From Ceratopteris richardii (taxonomy: Eukaryota; Streptophyta; Polypodiopsida; Polypodiales; Pteridaceae): a stretch of 64,000 nt of DNA. The notes beneath the pieces are model-generated. The model saw only the letters and a program-made list of their open reading frames with translations, did not search any database and was not told the DNA's origin. Shown one piece after another: positions 1 to 9,997 of the stretch. The position numbers and the translations under genes are program-made. Location of the stretch: contig CM035432.1 in NCBI GenBank assembly GCA_020310875.1, positions 97,515,012 to 97,579,011 on the forward strand, in the 5' to 3' direction. The first letter of the stretch is position 1. The number at the start of each line of letters is the position of its first letter.

Positions 1-23
1 CATGGCTGCATGAAGATACTCAT

Positions 24-2151
24 TTGTGGATGTGCAAGGTCGCAGAGGAAGAGGAAAAACACTTGAAGGTGCGAGAAGAAGGAACTTCACCAGGAGATAG
101 ACCAATTAAAGACCCAGCTTATACACCGATGATCTTTCCAGATGAGGAATTTGAGCCTCATAGCTGGCCAGAAATCTTAGCTACCATGGACATTGCTGTT
201 AATGAAGAACAATGGACACCTCACTGTGATGAGGAGGGTTATGATATCTCAGTGTTCATGTGTCATCCCTTGCTAGAGGAATGTGACCCTAGTGATGTCA
301 TAGAAGAAGAAGAGAATGACGATGATCTGGAGTCCATTGTGATGGATAGTTTCTTTAACTCAGAGAAGCACTATCTAGAAGATATAGGAGTGTTCACCCA
401 GAAAGAAGAAGAACCTCTCACAAGTATTAAAACGGTAAATTCAAAGGATGGGAGTGAGAGCAATCAAAAGAAAAAGAAAAGAAAAGCAGTGAAACAAGAA
501 GAGGAGGATTCATTGTTTGAAGTACCAGAAAACTTCAAGAAATATGAAGTTGACGACCGCAAAATTTTGGTACGAATGCCTAAGAGAGAGGCCATCATAG
601 GAGAATCATATGATAATAAAGAAAAGACCAAGAAGATTGTAGTGACCATTGAAGAGAACGAAGAGAGATGCACATATATAGGAGATGACCTAAGTGCAAG
701 AGAAGAAATGGAGCTTGTAGCTCTATTAAGGGAATATAGGGATGTGTTTGCATGGCACTATAGAGACTTGAAAGGGGTAGATCCAAGAATTTGCTCTCAT
801 ACTATCCCCATGACTGTTGATGCCAAGCCCACCAAACAGAAGCCCTACACATATAATGACACTTATGCAGCCAAGATAAAAGAAGAAATTGATAGGCTGA
901 TTGAAGCTGGATTTATCTATGAGATTGAGCATACTGAATGGGTGTCCCCCATTGCAGTGGTGCCCAAGAAGAACGGGAAGTTGCGAGTGTGTATTAACCT
1001 TAAACAAGTTAATGCCGCTACGATCAGAGATAAGTTATGGACACCTATTGGAGTGTGTTGCAGGCAAGGAAGTTTATAGCTTCCTTGATGGGTTTTCTGG
1101 TTACAATCAAGTAGCCATTGCCCCAGAAGATCAACACAAAACAGCTTTTGCCACAGAGTGGGGAATATTTGCTTTTCGTGTGATGCCATTTGGGCTCACC
1201 AATGCACCTGCAACATTCCAAAGGCTCATGTGTCATGTCTTCAAAGAGTTCTTGCGGAAGAGCTTAGAAGTGTATGTGGATGATTTATGTGCTCATTCCC
1301 ACGAAAGAAGATTTCACATCCCTGAGCTCAGACAAATCTTCAACAAGTGTAGAGAATATCGAGTGTGTCTGAACCCAGAAAAGTGTGTTTTCATGGTGCA
1401 TCGAGGTAAAATCTTAGGTCATATTGTTTCTAAGAATGGAATCTCAATAGATGAAGATAAGGTACGAGCCATAGCGGAGCTGCCAAGGCCAAGGAATGTC
1501 AAAGAGGTACAAGCCTTTATGGGCCATTGTGGATATTATCGCAGGTTTATCCACATGTATGCGATCATAGCTAGACCCCTTTATGCCTTGTTGTCTAATT
1601 TTGAGTGGAACGACGAATGCGAGAATTCTTTCAATGAACTGAAGAAACGTTTGTGCACAACACCAATACTAACCACTCCTGATTGGAATAAACCATTCCA
1701 TGTCCATGTGGATGCATCCAATCACGCCATAGGATGTGTGCTAGCACAATCCACAAGTGAAGGAAACTTAGACTTGCCCATAGCATACGCTAGTAGACAG
1801 CTCACCGCAGCTGAACGAAACTATACCACAATTGAGCGAGAGGGCTTAGGCATGGTATATGCTATGAAGAAGTTTAGACACTATTTATTGGCCAACAAGT
1901 TCAAGTTTTTCACTGATCATCAAGCTTTGTTATATTTGGTCAATAAACCTTGCAATACTGGACGCTTAGTAAGATGGTTCCTCTTACTAATGGAGTATGA
2001 CTTTGAAGTTGTTGTCAGGAAAGGTAGAACCCACCTTCGGGCAGATCACCTTTCTCGCATCACTTCAGGAGAGTCACCGCAAGGAGTGTCTGACGAATTA
2101 CCCGATGCTTATCTGTTCAATTTAGAAGTTGTTCCTAAATGGGCAAATTAG
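24..2151 (+). pseudogene. G1 pol: reverse transcriptase and RNase H (frameshifted)
   Basis: The first 230 or so codons form an acidic linker with a lysine-rich run (KKKKRK) and no recognised domain. RT begins around DVFAWHYRD (near 740). A frameshift with a small deletion near 1030-1050 falls between the NAATIRD and AGKEVYSFLDGFSGYNQ blocks, so RT is split over two frames. Later blocks are intact: FAFRVMPFGLTNAP, the catalytic YVDD (about 1272-1283), KCREYRVCLNPEKC and GHIVS. RNase H follows with FHVHVDAS (near 1698), AYASRQLTAAERNYTTIEREGLG and TDHQALLYL, ending near RADHLSR (2055). A TAG at 2149-2151 lies in frame with the integrase that follows. The family assignment is secure. Confidence 0.93.
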
Positions 2152-3951
2152 TTGGTACCAGTCCTAACCTTCGGCCCTGCAAATAAGAATGTGAAAACAT
2201 CACAAGAAGAAATTGTAAAATCACAAAAATATCACATATTAGCAGGAAGCATGTACAAACAAGATACTGAGGGTGTATTAGATTGTTGTGTTGACGACGA
2301 TGAACATAGTAGTTGGTTGCAACAAGCCCATGAAGGAATGCTAGGAAATCACTATTCTAAACAACGAACATTGCAGAATTTGAACCGTTTAGGAGTGTAT
2401 TGGCCTAGCATGGACAAAGCAATACATGAGTGGATCAAGAATTGTCCAATGTGTAGAGAGAGACCACCAGTGGATCATGCGACCCTTTATCAAGTATCAT
2501 TAATTCCAGATTGGAGTGCACCATTGGTAGAGTTTATGAGATCGGGAAGATTACCCAAAGAGGCTAGTCTAGCAAGAAGACGAAGCATGGAGCAAGAGGC
2601 TCAAGGCTATGCCTTAGTAGGAGACAACTTATACCGAAGAGGCAAAGATGGTTACTTAAGACTGTGCATTCATGAATCAGACTATTTGAAAGTCTTAGAA
2701 ACTGCACACAGCGGTGTCGCAAGTGGACACTTTGGCCCTGATCAAGTAATCAAGACCATTCTATTCTCAGGACTTTGGTGGCCCACTCTTCATATGGATG
2801 CTCATACCTATGTGAAGAAATGTGACACATGCCAACGTGCACAATATCCAGTTAGAAAAGATGAGATGCCTTTGAGGCCAATGATGGGAGGACGTGCATT
2901 CTCGAAATGGGGTATAGACTTTGTAGGTCCTATTAACCCCCCAGCTAGAAACTCCCATGCAGAGTATATTATTGTAGCCATAGATTACCTTACCAAGTGG
3001 GTAGAAGTGAAAGCCACAACAAAGAATGATGCTCAGACTACGGCTAAGTTCTTTTTCGAGAATGTGTTCACGAGATATGGACTACCAATAGAGTTGGTGA
3101 GCGATAGAGGCACACACTTCTTGAATGAAGTCATTGAAAATCTTCTCCAAGAATTCTTGGTGATACATAAGAAGTCTGCGCCCTATCACCCACAAGCTAA
3201 TGGACAAGCCGAGAGCACCAATAAGATCTTCTGTAACGTATTGACAAAATTGGTAAATAATAAACGCTCTGATTGGGACAAACAACTTCATCATGTTGTT
3301 TGGGCTTATCGAGTTGCCTACAAAACAGTACTCAACGCCACCCCATTTCAGATGGTCTTTAGACAGAATGCTGTGCTACCATTGGATTTCCTAATCCCAG
3401 CTTTAAAGGTAGCACAAGAGCATGAGTGGAATGGACATGAGTTGTCCTCTAGGATCTTTGATCTAGAACGCTTAGGTGAGATGAGGCTACGAGCGGCGGC
3501 AGGCATCTATGCTGCAAAGAAAAGACAAAAGGCATACTTTGATGCACACATCAAAGATAAAGGATTGAAAGAGGGAGATCTAGTGTTGGTTTACACACTA
3601 AAACAACATGCTCGTAAGTTGGAAAAAAGAGGATACTGACCCATGATCATTAATAGAATTTCTACTAGTGGTGTAGTTCAGTTGGCCACTCTAGAAGGAG
3701 ATATCTTGCCAAACTATATTAGTGGATGTAGAGTCAAGCTATATCAAGAACCTCTTACTGAGGATATGCTAATGAGACTCAATACTGCTAAGAAGCAAAA
3801 AGAAGAAGAGTTAAGAGTGAGAGAAGAAGCATAGGCAGAGGCCAGAGAGCGTATTAGGCAAAATAAGTTAAGGCAATTAGGCATAGATGTCAACTCAAAA
3901 GCCCCAAAATATCACATGGATATGTGCCAAAAATTGGGCATAACTACTTGA
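2152..3951 (+). pseudogene. G1 pol: integrase with two successive H2C2 zinc-binding units
   Basis: This is in frame with the RNase H after an in-frame TAG. The first HHCC unit, AHEGMLGNH ... NCPMC, lies at about 2327-2455. A linker of the gypsy type (PLVEFMRSGRLPKEASLARR ... LYRR) follows, then a second HHCC unit, AHSGVASGH ... KCDTC (about 2704-2835). The catalytic core shows the DDE triad in GIDFVGP (near 2912), SDRGTHF (near 3100) and GQAEST (near 3203). The C-terminal part contains KEGDLVLVY-like residues and, after an in-frame TGA at 3637-3639, continues to about 3834. After a TAG (3832-3834) a charged, probably helical linker runs to a TGA at 3949-3951. Integrase inserts the cDNA into the host chromosome. 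Confidence 0.9.
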
Positions 3952-3952
3952 A

Positions 3953-5182
3953 TCTAAAGTCATTGACCGACGTCCCTTTGTGACCATAGAGGTAGGACAA
4001 GGAAAGGGTGCCAGGACTGTGAAAGCATTAATTGACTCAGGTGCAGCAAGTAGTGCAATTAGACTATCCTACTGCCAAGACTTGCAGTTGAACATCAATC
4101 CCATAGAAGCTTATCTCATAGGATTGGGAGGTGTGGAAACCCCTTGTTTGGGCGAGGTGGAACTTCCCATCTACCTTCAAGATGTTCCAATGAAAATCAA
4201 AGTGCTAGTGTGTCAAGATGAGAACCTTACAGAACCACTTGTCTTGGGTCAAGATTGGATCTATGACCATGCAGTTAACTTAAACCTAAGAAGTCAAATG
4301 CTTCAAGTTTGGGTACATGAACAATGCATTACATTAGAATTAGAGAACTGCATGCTCACAGATCATGGCACCACACACTCTCTTAGTTCTTCTAAGACTA
4401 ATCATATGGAAGAAGATGTTGTATGTGTCAAAAGCTCTATGATGTAGAAGGAGTCAATCGTGGAAGAACAGGTTCGAAGACAAGTGGATCTTTCTTCTTC
4501 TCCAAAGACTCAGGTGACCACAGTAGTTCCACCACAAAGACAAACACAACTGTTCACGACAACTGCTAAAGCAAATAGAAAGACACCCTTCAACAAGAAA
4601 GCAGTTCTGGGCATGACGCAGATCTGGGTACGCAAAGGAGAGCAACCTCCAGCCTTGCCCTCACAAACCCCATCCAGGCAATCCAACCAGGCTAGACAAT
4701 GAAGGAAGAAGCTCGGACAAGCTCAACCACAAGATTTTTGAAAAATTTGGGTGCCTAAGAAATTAGTTGCAGCTCAACAAGGGCGATTACACATGTGGGT
4801 ACCCAGGGAGCTCTTACGTCCGCAACAACCTATGCTCTCCCATACGCGAAAAGTCTCAACAAAGAAGCCAAGGCGAGGCAAAGGTGAGAACCAAACACCA
4901 AGAACAAAAGTGGACCAACTAACCTCTTCAACACAAGTCAAACGACCAGCCACAGAGGTATGGGTATGGAAGCCAAAAGCACCGGTAGGCCCCAGAGAAC
5001 CAAAGGGCCAACCCCGAAGGATCCAACCCTCAAGAAACCATCCAAACATGAAGCAGCCAAAGGAGATCGCTACACAGTCGAAGACTGTTCTCAAATGGAT
5101 CCCTATAAGGAAGAATGATCAACTGCCATCTCGAGATACAATGGATACCTCCAACAAAGATGGAGTCAACATCTGCAAATGA
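3953..5182 (+). pseudogene. G1: retropepsin-like domain plus basic W-V-rich tail, downstream of integrase
   Basis: The frame resumes one base off the integrase linker, as if pol continued through one frameshift. ALIDSGAASSAI (about 4025-4060) is the aspartic-protease active-site motif, followed by GLGGVETP and a second-lobe block LVLGQDWI (near 4240-4263), typical of retropepsins. The rest is basic, Gln/Pro/Lys-rich and low in complexity. It carries five similar short motifs: QIWVRKG, KIWVPKK, MWVPREL, VWVWKPK and LKWIPIRK. Three premature stops (TAG 4445, TGA 4700, TGA 4739) lie in one reading frame. Protease normally sits upstream of RT in this superfamily, so the position is odd. Function of the tail is unknown. 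Confidence 0.72.
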
Positions 5183-5227
5183 CATCAAGCCTCGACGAGT
5201 GACAACCATGTGCTCCTTGCACAACCC

Positions 5228-5345
5228 AGTCTTTTGCACCATTCAGGTCATGCATTTCCAAAGTATGCATGAATATAGGGCCACATTACATGGCCGTGCA
5301 TAGACACATTGGAGAGTCCCATGCACAAGAGCACATTGACATACG
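5228..5345 (+). repeat. Diverged direct repeat, copy A, left of the Argonaute fragment
   Basis: This contains TTTTGCACCAT, ATGCATTTCC, an ATAGGGC..ATTACA..GGCC.TGCA block and CCCATGCAC.A. The same order of blocks recurs at 6045-6175. Similarity by eye is roughly two thirds. Confidence 0.6.
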
Positions 5346-5399
5346 TCAACTATTTTTTCTGATTCTAACATCTGTCTTCTTGTTTGTTGACATTGTTCC

Positions 5400-5457
5400 T
5401 TTAAAAAAAAAAAGGGGGGGGGAAAGAAAAGAGAAAAAAAAAAAAGAAAAAAAAAAC
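5400..5457 (+). repeat. Purine tract (A-run, G-run, A/G-run)
   Basis: Almost pure A and G over about 58 bases: twelve A, about ten G, then an A-rich stretch. It resembles a polypurine tract but is not followed by an LTR; the Argonaute-like segment starts a few bases later. It could be an old or internal polypurine tract, or low-complexity DNA. Confidence 0.55.
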
Positions 5458-5465
5458 TTGTTCCT

Positions 5466-5826
5466 AGGCTTGGCTCTTGGAACATGAATGATTCATGCTT
5501 AGTTGAAGGTGGAACTGTTGATTACTGGGCATTTATCAGTTTGGATAGAAGTGTGTCTCAGCTAGCAGATGATATAATTGCTGTCTTATCTAGAAGATGT
5601 CAAGAACTTGGCATGAACATGGCATCCACAACTATGGTTTCCTCTTACCATGGTAGGAGTGAAGAGCTTGAAGGTCCGCAACTTGAGAGATGCTTAACTA
5701 CCATATGTACAAGAGTATCCAAGGATATATCTGCAAGGGATAGTTTTAGTACCATGCAAATCCTTGTATGTATACTGAAATATAAAGAAATTCAATTCTC
5801 AGTATTTGGCAAATGATGCTTTGAAA
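5466..5826 (+). pseudogene. Argonaute-derived fragment (linker 2/MID region) inside G1
   Basis: The translation starts GSWNMND, then LVEGGTVDYWAFISL, RRCQELGMNMA, YHGRS and QILVCIL. This order matches the junction of linker 2 and the MID domain in plant Argonautes (WNM..K..V.GGT...W, C...GM, then a hydrophobic ILVC/LLIC strand). After about 5775 the reading frame loses similarity. In the next frame QYLANDALK (5800-5826) matches the QYLANVALKIN segment that in Argonautes lies further on, after the 5'-phosphate pocket. The piece therefore looks like Argonaute coding sequence with an internal deletion that removes the pocket; PIWI is absent. It lies in the sense orientation of the retrotransposon, between the protease-like ORF and the polypurine tract. 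It cannot encode a working Argonaute. Capture of a host transcript is inferred. Confidence 0.8.
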
Positions 5827-6044
5827 AGAGGAGACAGGATCAGCCACTCAAAAGATCTCATCGGTGGACCATCAACATGGACATTCATCAACAATGTTCC
5901 ATTCCAAAGGCTGAGTGTACAACACGAAGAGATGAACATTGATCGACCTTCTCCATGGTAAGTATCTTTACTTGGGAAACATCATAACCATGATAGCTTA
6001 GGAAACCTCTCCGTCAGCATACCCTTGAGCACTTAGCTCAAGAC

Positions 6045-6175
6045 TCCCAATTTTTGCACCATACTTCTTCCAATGCATTTCCCAAATAAGCATTCATAGG
6101 GCTATATTACAAGGCCATGCACAAGGCACATATTTTCCTCAACCCATGCACGAACACACTTACCCATCACTCACT
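6045..6175 (+). repeat. Diverged direct repeat, copy B, right of the Argonaute fragment
   Basis: This is the partner of 5228-5345: TTTTGCACCAT, AATGCATTTCCC, CATAGGGCTATATTACAAGG, CCATGCAC. The two copies bracket the Argonaute-like segment and the surrounding non-coding DNA. Confidence 0.6.
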
Positions 6176-6431
6176 ATGGGTTACGAGTACTTGGCATGAT
6201 TCCTATGAACATCAACTTTGGAAGATCTAGAAGACACCAACGGAGACTCACACAGTCACATACCAAGGGACTACAACGTGCAAAGAATCACAGTGACAGA
6301 TGAAGAACCAGACAACCAACACTTCCACATTTGGAAGTCAGACGACTTTTGTTCGTACAGAAGGGACACTCCCTCTCAAAGCACTACTTGGAACAACCAC
6401 TACAACAAGGGTATGTCAGGGACGACGGACT

Positions 6432-6446
6432 TGAGAGGGGGGGGAG
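6432..6446 (+). promoter_or_regulatory. Polypurine tract of G1
   Basis: TGAGAGGGGGGGGAG directly abuts an LTR beginning TGTTGAAG. This is the expected plus-strand primer site. Confidence 0.85.
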
Positions 6447-7051
6447 TGTTGAAGCTCAAGGTCAAGGACAAAGCATGGAAGCACATAAAAAAGGTGGACA
6501 CACAAGGAAAGGGAGCAAGTAGGGAGCTCCAAGAAGTGTATGTCAAATTTTCACAAGAATTCCCTACAAAAATAGTGATTTTCATCACTAAAAACCATTG
6601 TAAATACCATTTTCTATTTTTGTAACTCCATTTTGTTCAAGCCAAGGAGTCCTTGAGCTTGAGAAGTATTAGAAGTATCATCCTACCAATTTTCATAATT
6701 TTTAGACTCCGTTTGAGCCCTCAAATAAACCCTGGAACCTAATTTTTAACTAGGCCGGACACTAGGTCTGGACAGGGCCAAAACTAGTCAAAAAACTATA
6801 AAAAGAGCTAGAGAGCTCATTTTAGAGGTTAGCTTGTTAGAGAATAGAGCTTTTGTAAGAGAACTCTTTTGCAATCAAAGCTTTCCATTGTTCCTCTCTT
6901 TGATCTTGCCTTGTGTGTGTGTGTATGTGTGTGCATGTTTGTGTGCTTTCACTCACACACTTGTGCCTTCACTCGCTCAAGGTCTTCATACCAGTCCTCA
7001 CGTCTCCGCGGATTGACAAGTAAAGGAGGTGGTGCTTACGCTTGAGCTACA
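6447..7051 (+). repeat. 3' LTR of G1
   Basis: It starts TGTTGAAG right after the polypurine tract. It contains a TATA box (6797-6805), an AATCAAAG-type A-rich site, a TG-rich stretch (6913-6945) and ends near GAGCTACA, just before degenerate integrase sequence resumes. The end is uncertain by a few bases. Confidence 0.75.
6797..6805 (+). promoter_or_regulatory. Candidate TATA box in G1 LTR
   Basis: TATAAAAAG, about 350 bases into the LTR, a usual place for the U3 promoter. Confidence 0.55.
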
Positions 7052-7053
7052 CA

Positions 7054-7375
7054 AAGTTATTTATTAGAAGTATTTTTTTGCAACATGGATTTCCTAAAAT
7101 TATTTTATTGAATTATGATCTTCATTTTTGTAATGATTTTTGGGCTGCATTGTTTAAGAATTTAGGTTTTGAAATGGATTTTAATTCTACATTTCATCTT
7201 GAAAGTAATGACCAAAGTGAGGCTACTAGTAGCACCATTCTTGATTTAATTTTGGTGTTATTCTATTGATAACCTGGTAATTGGGACAAAAAATTACCAG
7301 TACTTCGATTTGCTTACACTAACACAACACTCCAATGCTACTAAATGTGCACCTTTTGCTTGGGGGCATGTTATT
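7054..7375 (+). pseudogene. Degenerate gypsy integrase core fragment (G1 insertion target)
   Basis: The translation KLFIRSIFLQHGFPK, then DLHF...FWAALFKNLG, FNSTFHLESNDQSEA, and in broken continuation NWDKKLPVLRFAYTNT and NATKCAPFAWG, follows the order of a gypsy integrase core. The second catalytic Asp region is altered (LNYD) and the Glu is kept in QSEA. The frame is broken near 7265 and 7335. This is an older gypsy copy into which G1 inserted. Confidence 0.8.
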
Positions 7376-7588
7376 AGTTATGGAATATTGAATTATTGGA
7401 TTTGATTTTCTCTATTTTTTGTAGGATATTGACCCTATAGGCCACATTATGTATGTTAAATATGAGGATTTAATGTGGTTTGTGTTGATTTAGTAGCCGA
7501 AGTTTGTGAGTATATGTATATGTTTGGATCTAATTATAGAGATTATATTTTCCATATGTTTTGTAAATAAAAGACCCACACACATTGT

Positions 7589-7790
7589 TGTATCTCATAG
7601 GGGATTTGAACTCACAATCTCTTGGCTAGGAGTGTGATGGGCTAACTACGTGCCTTAAAGGCCATGGTTGAGGATTACTTCTTAACTCCTCCCTCTTAGG
7701 TTGTGATCTGATCATCTCCTCTCTGTCACTTTATGCCTTATCACCCCCTTGGTTGATCATTGTCCTCAATGATCTGTATCCATATAGCTT
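7589..7790 (-). mobile_element. TRIM-like element fragment, reverse strand (internal 3' end and LTR)
   Basis: The reverse complement reads GATCATTGAGGACAATGATC, a G-rich tract, then an LTR-like block (about 7589-7738) ending ...CAAGAGATTGTGAGTTCAAATC. The same order occurs at 41539-41771 and 51173-52271. It is diverged from those copies. Confidence 0.65.
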
Positions 7791-8436
7791 CGATGATAAT
7801 CTAGCTTCTGATTAGGCAAGTAAATGAGGTTTTAACATAAATTTAGTGATGTTTGATTTCTAGCTAACAGTGCAAATTTCACAAATACTATTAGAACAAA
7901 GCCAACAAATTTTGTCGAGTGCACATAATGTAATGGTAGCAACTTGAGCCTTTGGTCTGAAGGCCCATAGTTTAGAACTAGTGAATCGGTTTGATGTGAA
8001 CCCTTAAATGTGAGGGATAGAGGGGATCTCTTATGTGCATGCATTGTCCAATGTTTAAGGAAAGTGCATCATAAAGTCGAAACCCCTAAAAAAAGAGACC
8101 AACTAAAGCATGTTGTGTAGGTGCTCGAGTGTGAATCCAATTGAAAGGGATTTTTACTATTTTCTACACTAGTACTATCTTACATAATGCAAGTTTCAAG
8201 AACTCTTTTTGCACAAGCACATCAAGTTGTCCATTGTAGAGTTTTATCAAAGGGTATCATTAATTTTTATGAATGGGGATTTCTATTAACATTGTTTTTA
8301 ACATTTATTATTGTTTTTTATGCCTTTATTTTTTAGTGCTAATTTTAAAGAGGGTGAGGATATATATATTTTCTTTATCTTGGGTTCAAAGAGGGCAACC
8401 ATGTCTCCTTATTGGAAACAATTTGCTGTTTGCATG
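7791..8436. other. Intergenic stretch, nothing recognised
   Basis: AT-rich DNA with only short ORFs lacking any familiar motif. The stretch between 7376 and 7588 is likewise featureless. Confidence 0.6.
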
Positions 8437-8752
8437 CATTAAGGTGTTTGGTTGAGCCTTTCGCTTCTTGAGGCGGGGGTGAGGGTTCAACCCCTTTTTA
8501 TGGGAGGAAAATTACGGGTTTTAGTCTAATGTATTGCTCTCGGGAAGAATTAAACTAGTTGCCTTCATGCATTTCTTTCTAAGTGTTACCTTTGGGCAGT
8601 TTAACTCTTGCATTGTGGAAGACGAGGGATCCCATGAATACTATGCCCGTTCACTTGAAGAGTCATTTTTTTGATCAATTCAAACAAGAGAGATTAGGCT
8701 TCCACCGAATTTCCTCTTTAAAAAGAAGAAAAAAAGACATGTTTGATAAAGA
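8437..8752 (+). mobile_element. tRNA-derived SINE, old copy
   Basis: The head contains an A-box-like GTGTTTGGTTGAGC and a B-box-like GAGGGTTCAACCCC. A body with ATCCCATGAATACTATGCCC follows, then TTAGGCTTCCACCGAA and an A-rich tail. Head, middle and tail match in order the better-preserved reverse-strand SINE at 37709-38000. No clear target duplication is seen. Confidence 0.7.
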
Positions 8753-8967
8753 TTAGCTAGCACGATGTATCCCGTGCTCGTGGTATGTTGCGATGAAAAT
8801 CTCCGTAATGAGCTTTCATACTAGGCGATGGCCAGAGGACAGCAAGGAATCAGTTCCAGATGGCAAAATTTGACTTGTTAAATAAAAGTTGAAGGTGTTT
8901 TGGACTCACACTAAACTGTGGCAACCTCTACCCCTCGGAACAAGAGATGAAGGCCTCGAACATAAAA

Positions 8968-9101
8968 GATCTATGGCTAGAAAATCTCCCACTCCTAATT
9001 CAACGATCACGATAAATCGTACTGTATAAACTCAACGATCACGATCTATGGCTAGAAAATCTCACACTCCTAATTCAACGATCACGATAAATACTGTATA
9101 A
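8968..9101 (+). repeat. Two-copy tandem repeat of about 75 bp
   Basis: GATCTATGGCTAGAAAATCT through CACGATAAAT..ACTGTATAA occurs at 8968-9029 and again at 9043-9101 with few differences. A second small tandem duplication (GTGTGAATGATAAAG) follows at about 9116-9148. Confidence 0.85.
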
Positions 9102-9149
9102 CTAGCCTCCGCTCTGTGTGAATGATAAAGGTGTGTGAATGATAAAGGT

Positions 9150-9503
9150 GGAGGAACACTCGGTCGAACACAGAACTCTCTGTTCCTCCGGAACATTCTG
9201 AAGCCACCCTTAGTGTGTCGCATTGATCTTTGTTACTCCTGCTTTTATTGTCGCTGCTGGACGATCCATGGCGCTAGTCATTACGTCGCATACGAATTTC
9301 CAGGGAAGCATGGTATGCCACTGAGCACCCTCAGTTTTTCTCTGTTCAAGATGATAGAGCTTCTCACGCAGTGTCCGTTTCGACCAGGTTCGCCACGCAC
9401 CTTATGCGACGGATAGATGGCAGCAGCGAAATGCCTTTCTCTGTTTGAGCGACAGACGTAGAAATCGTTCTATCAAGCTGCAAGCAAACGCCTTATTCAG
9501 CCC
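9150..9503. other. Locally GC-richer stretch, unassigned
   Basis: Base composition is less AT-rich than the surroundings. An open frame covers 9135-9416 on the forward strand but shows no familiar motif. It may be transcribed flanking sequence of the reverse-strand exon-like ORF at 9504-9808. Nothing definite. Confidence 0.3.
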
Positions 9504-9808
9504 TCAGGACGACCCTATCGTGAAAGAAGCTCTGAAGGTGCGCTCAGTCTTGGCTTGTGGGACTTCTGAACTATGCCAGAAGTAAGCGGTTTTGTTTTTC
9601 TGCTTGAAGATGGTCCCAATGCCTAAGTTGAATCCACCAGGATTAAAGGGGGGAACCTTTATATTGAACTTTTTATCAAAAGAGTCAGAACTTGGAAGCC
9701 AGATATAATGCCGGATGATAGCGACACCTATTGATGATCCCGTTGTAGAGACAGTGCTTAAGTGCACAGATGTGACTCGCGAACGGCTGTTGAAACTTCG
9801 ATGCTGGC
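9504..9808 (-). other. Exon-like open frame on the reverse strand, unidentified
   Basis: On the reverse strand a pyrimidine run ending TTTTTTCTGCCAG looks like a 3' splice site. It is followed by about 100 open codons to a stop at 9504. The peptide is Ser/Thr-rich at first, then contains SFDKKFNIKVPPFNPGGFNL and KNKTAYFWHSSEVP. The residue pattern looks like real protein, but I do not recognise the family. It could be a single terminal exon of a host gene or a relic. Confidence 0.3.
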
Positions 9809-9997
9809 AGAAAAAAAAATCTTAGTATTAAGTTATCTAATCGCCTTGTGACATAATTGGCAGGGGGAGGGAGGCTGGGAACATTTTTTAAACTGTCTCC
9901 AAAATTAGGCACTTACAGTGCCACCTCTCAAAGATGGATATGGAAAATATTCTATCTTTGGGATGAGCGTTGAGAGGGAATATGATCCTCTTGAGTG

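Larger units (their letters stand above)
1..7051 (+). mobile_element. Ty3/gypsy LTR retrotransposon G1, 5' end outside window
   Basis: The element runs off the left edge of the window, so its 5' LTR, PBS and gag are not seen. What is present, in order, is reverse transcriptase and RNase H, integrase, a retropepsin-like domain with a basic tail, about 1.2 kb of non-coding DNA holding an Argonaute-derived piece, a polypurine tract and a 3' LTR. The coding part is split by several stops and frameshifts, so this copy cannot be autonomous. It is nested in an older gypsy integrase that resumes just past the LTR. The right LTR edge (7051) is an estimate, because there is no left LTR to compare. Confidence 0.85.

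Noticed and set aside
5400..5457. Second LTR start after the purine tract
   Set aside because: The tract is followed by Argonaute-like coding, not by TG...CA terminal repeats.
6218..6625. 135-codon ORF spanning the G1 polypurine tract and LTR start
   Set aside because: It crosses the LTR boundary and shows no motif; probably chance.
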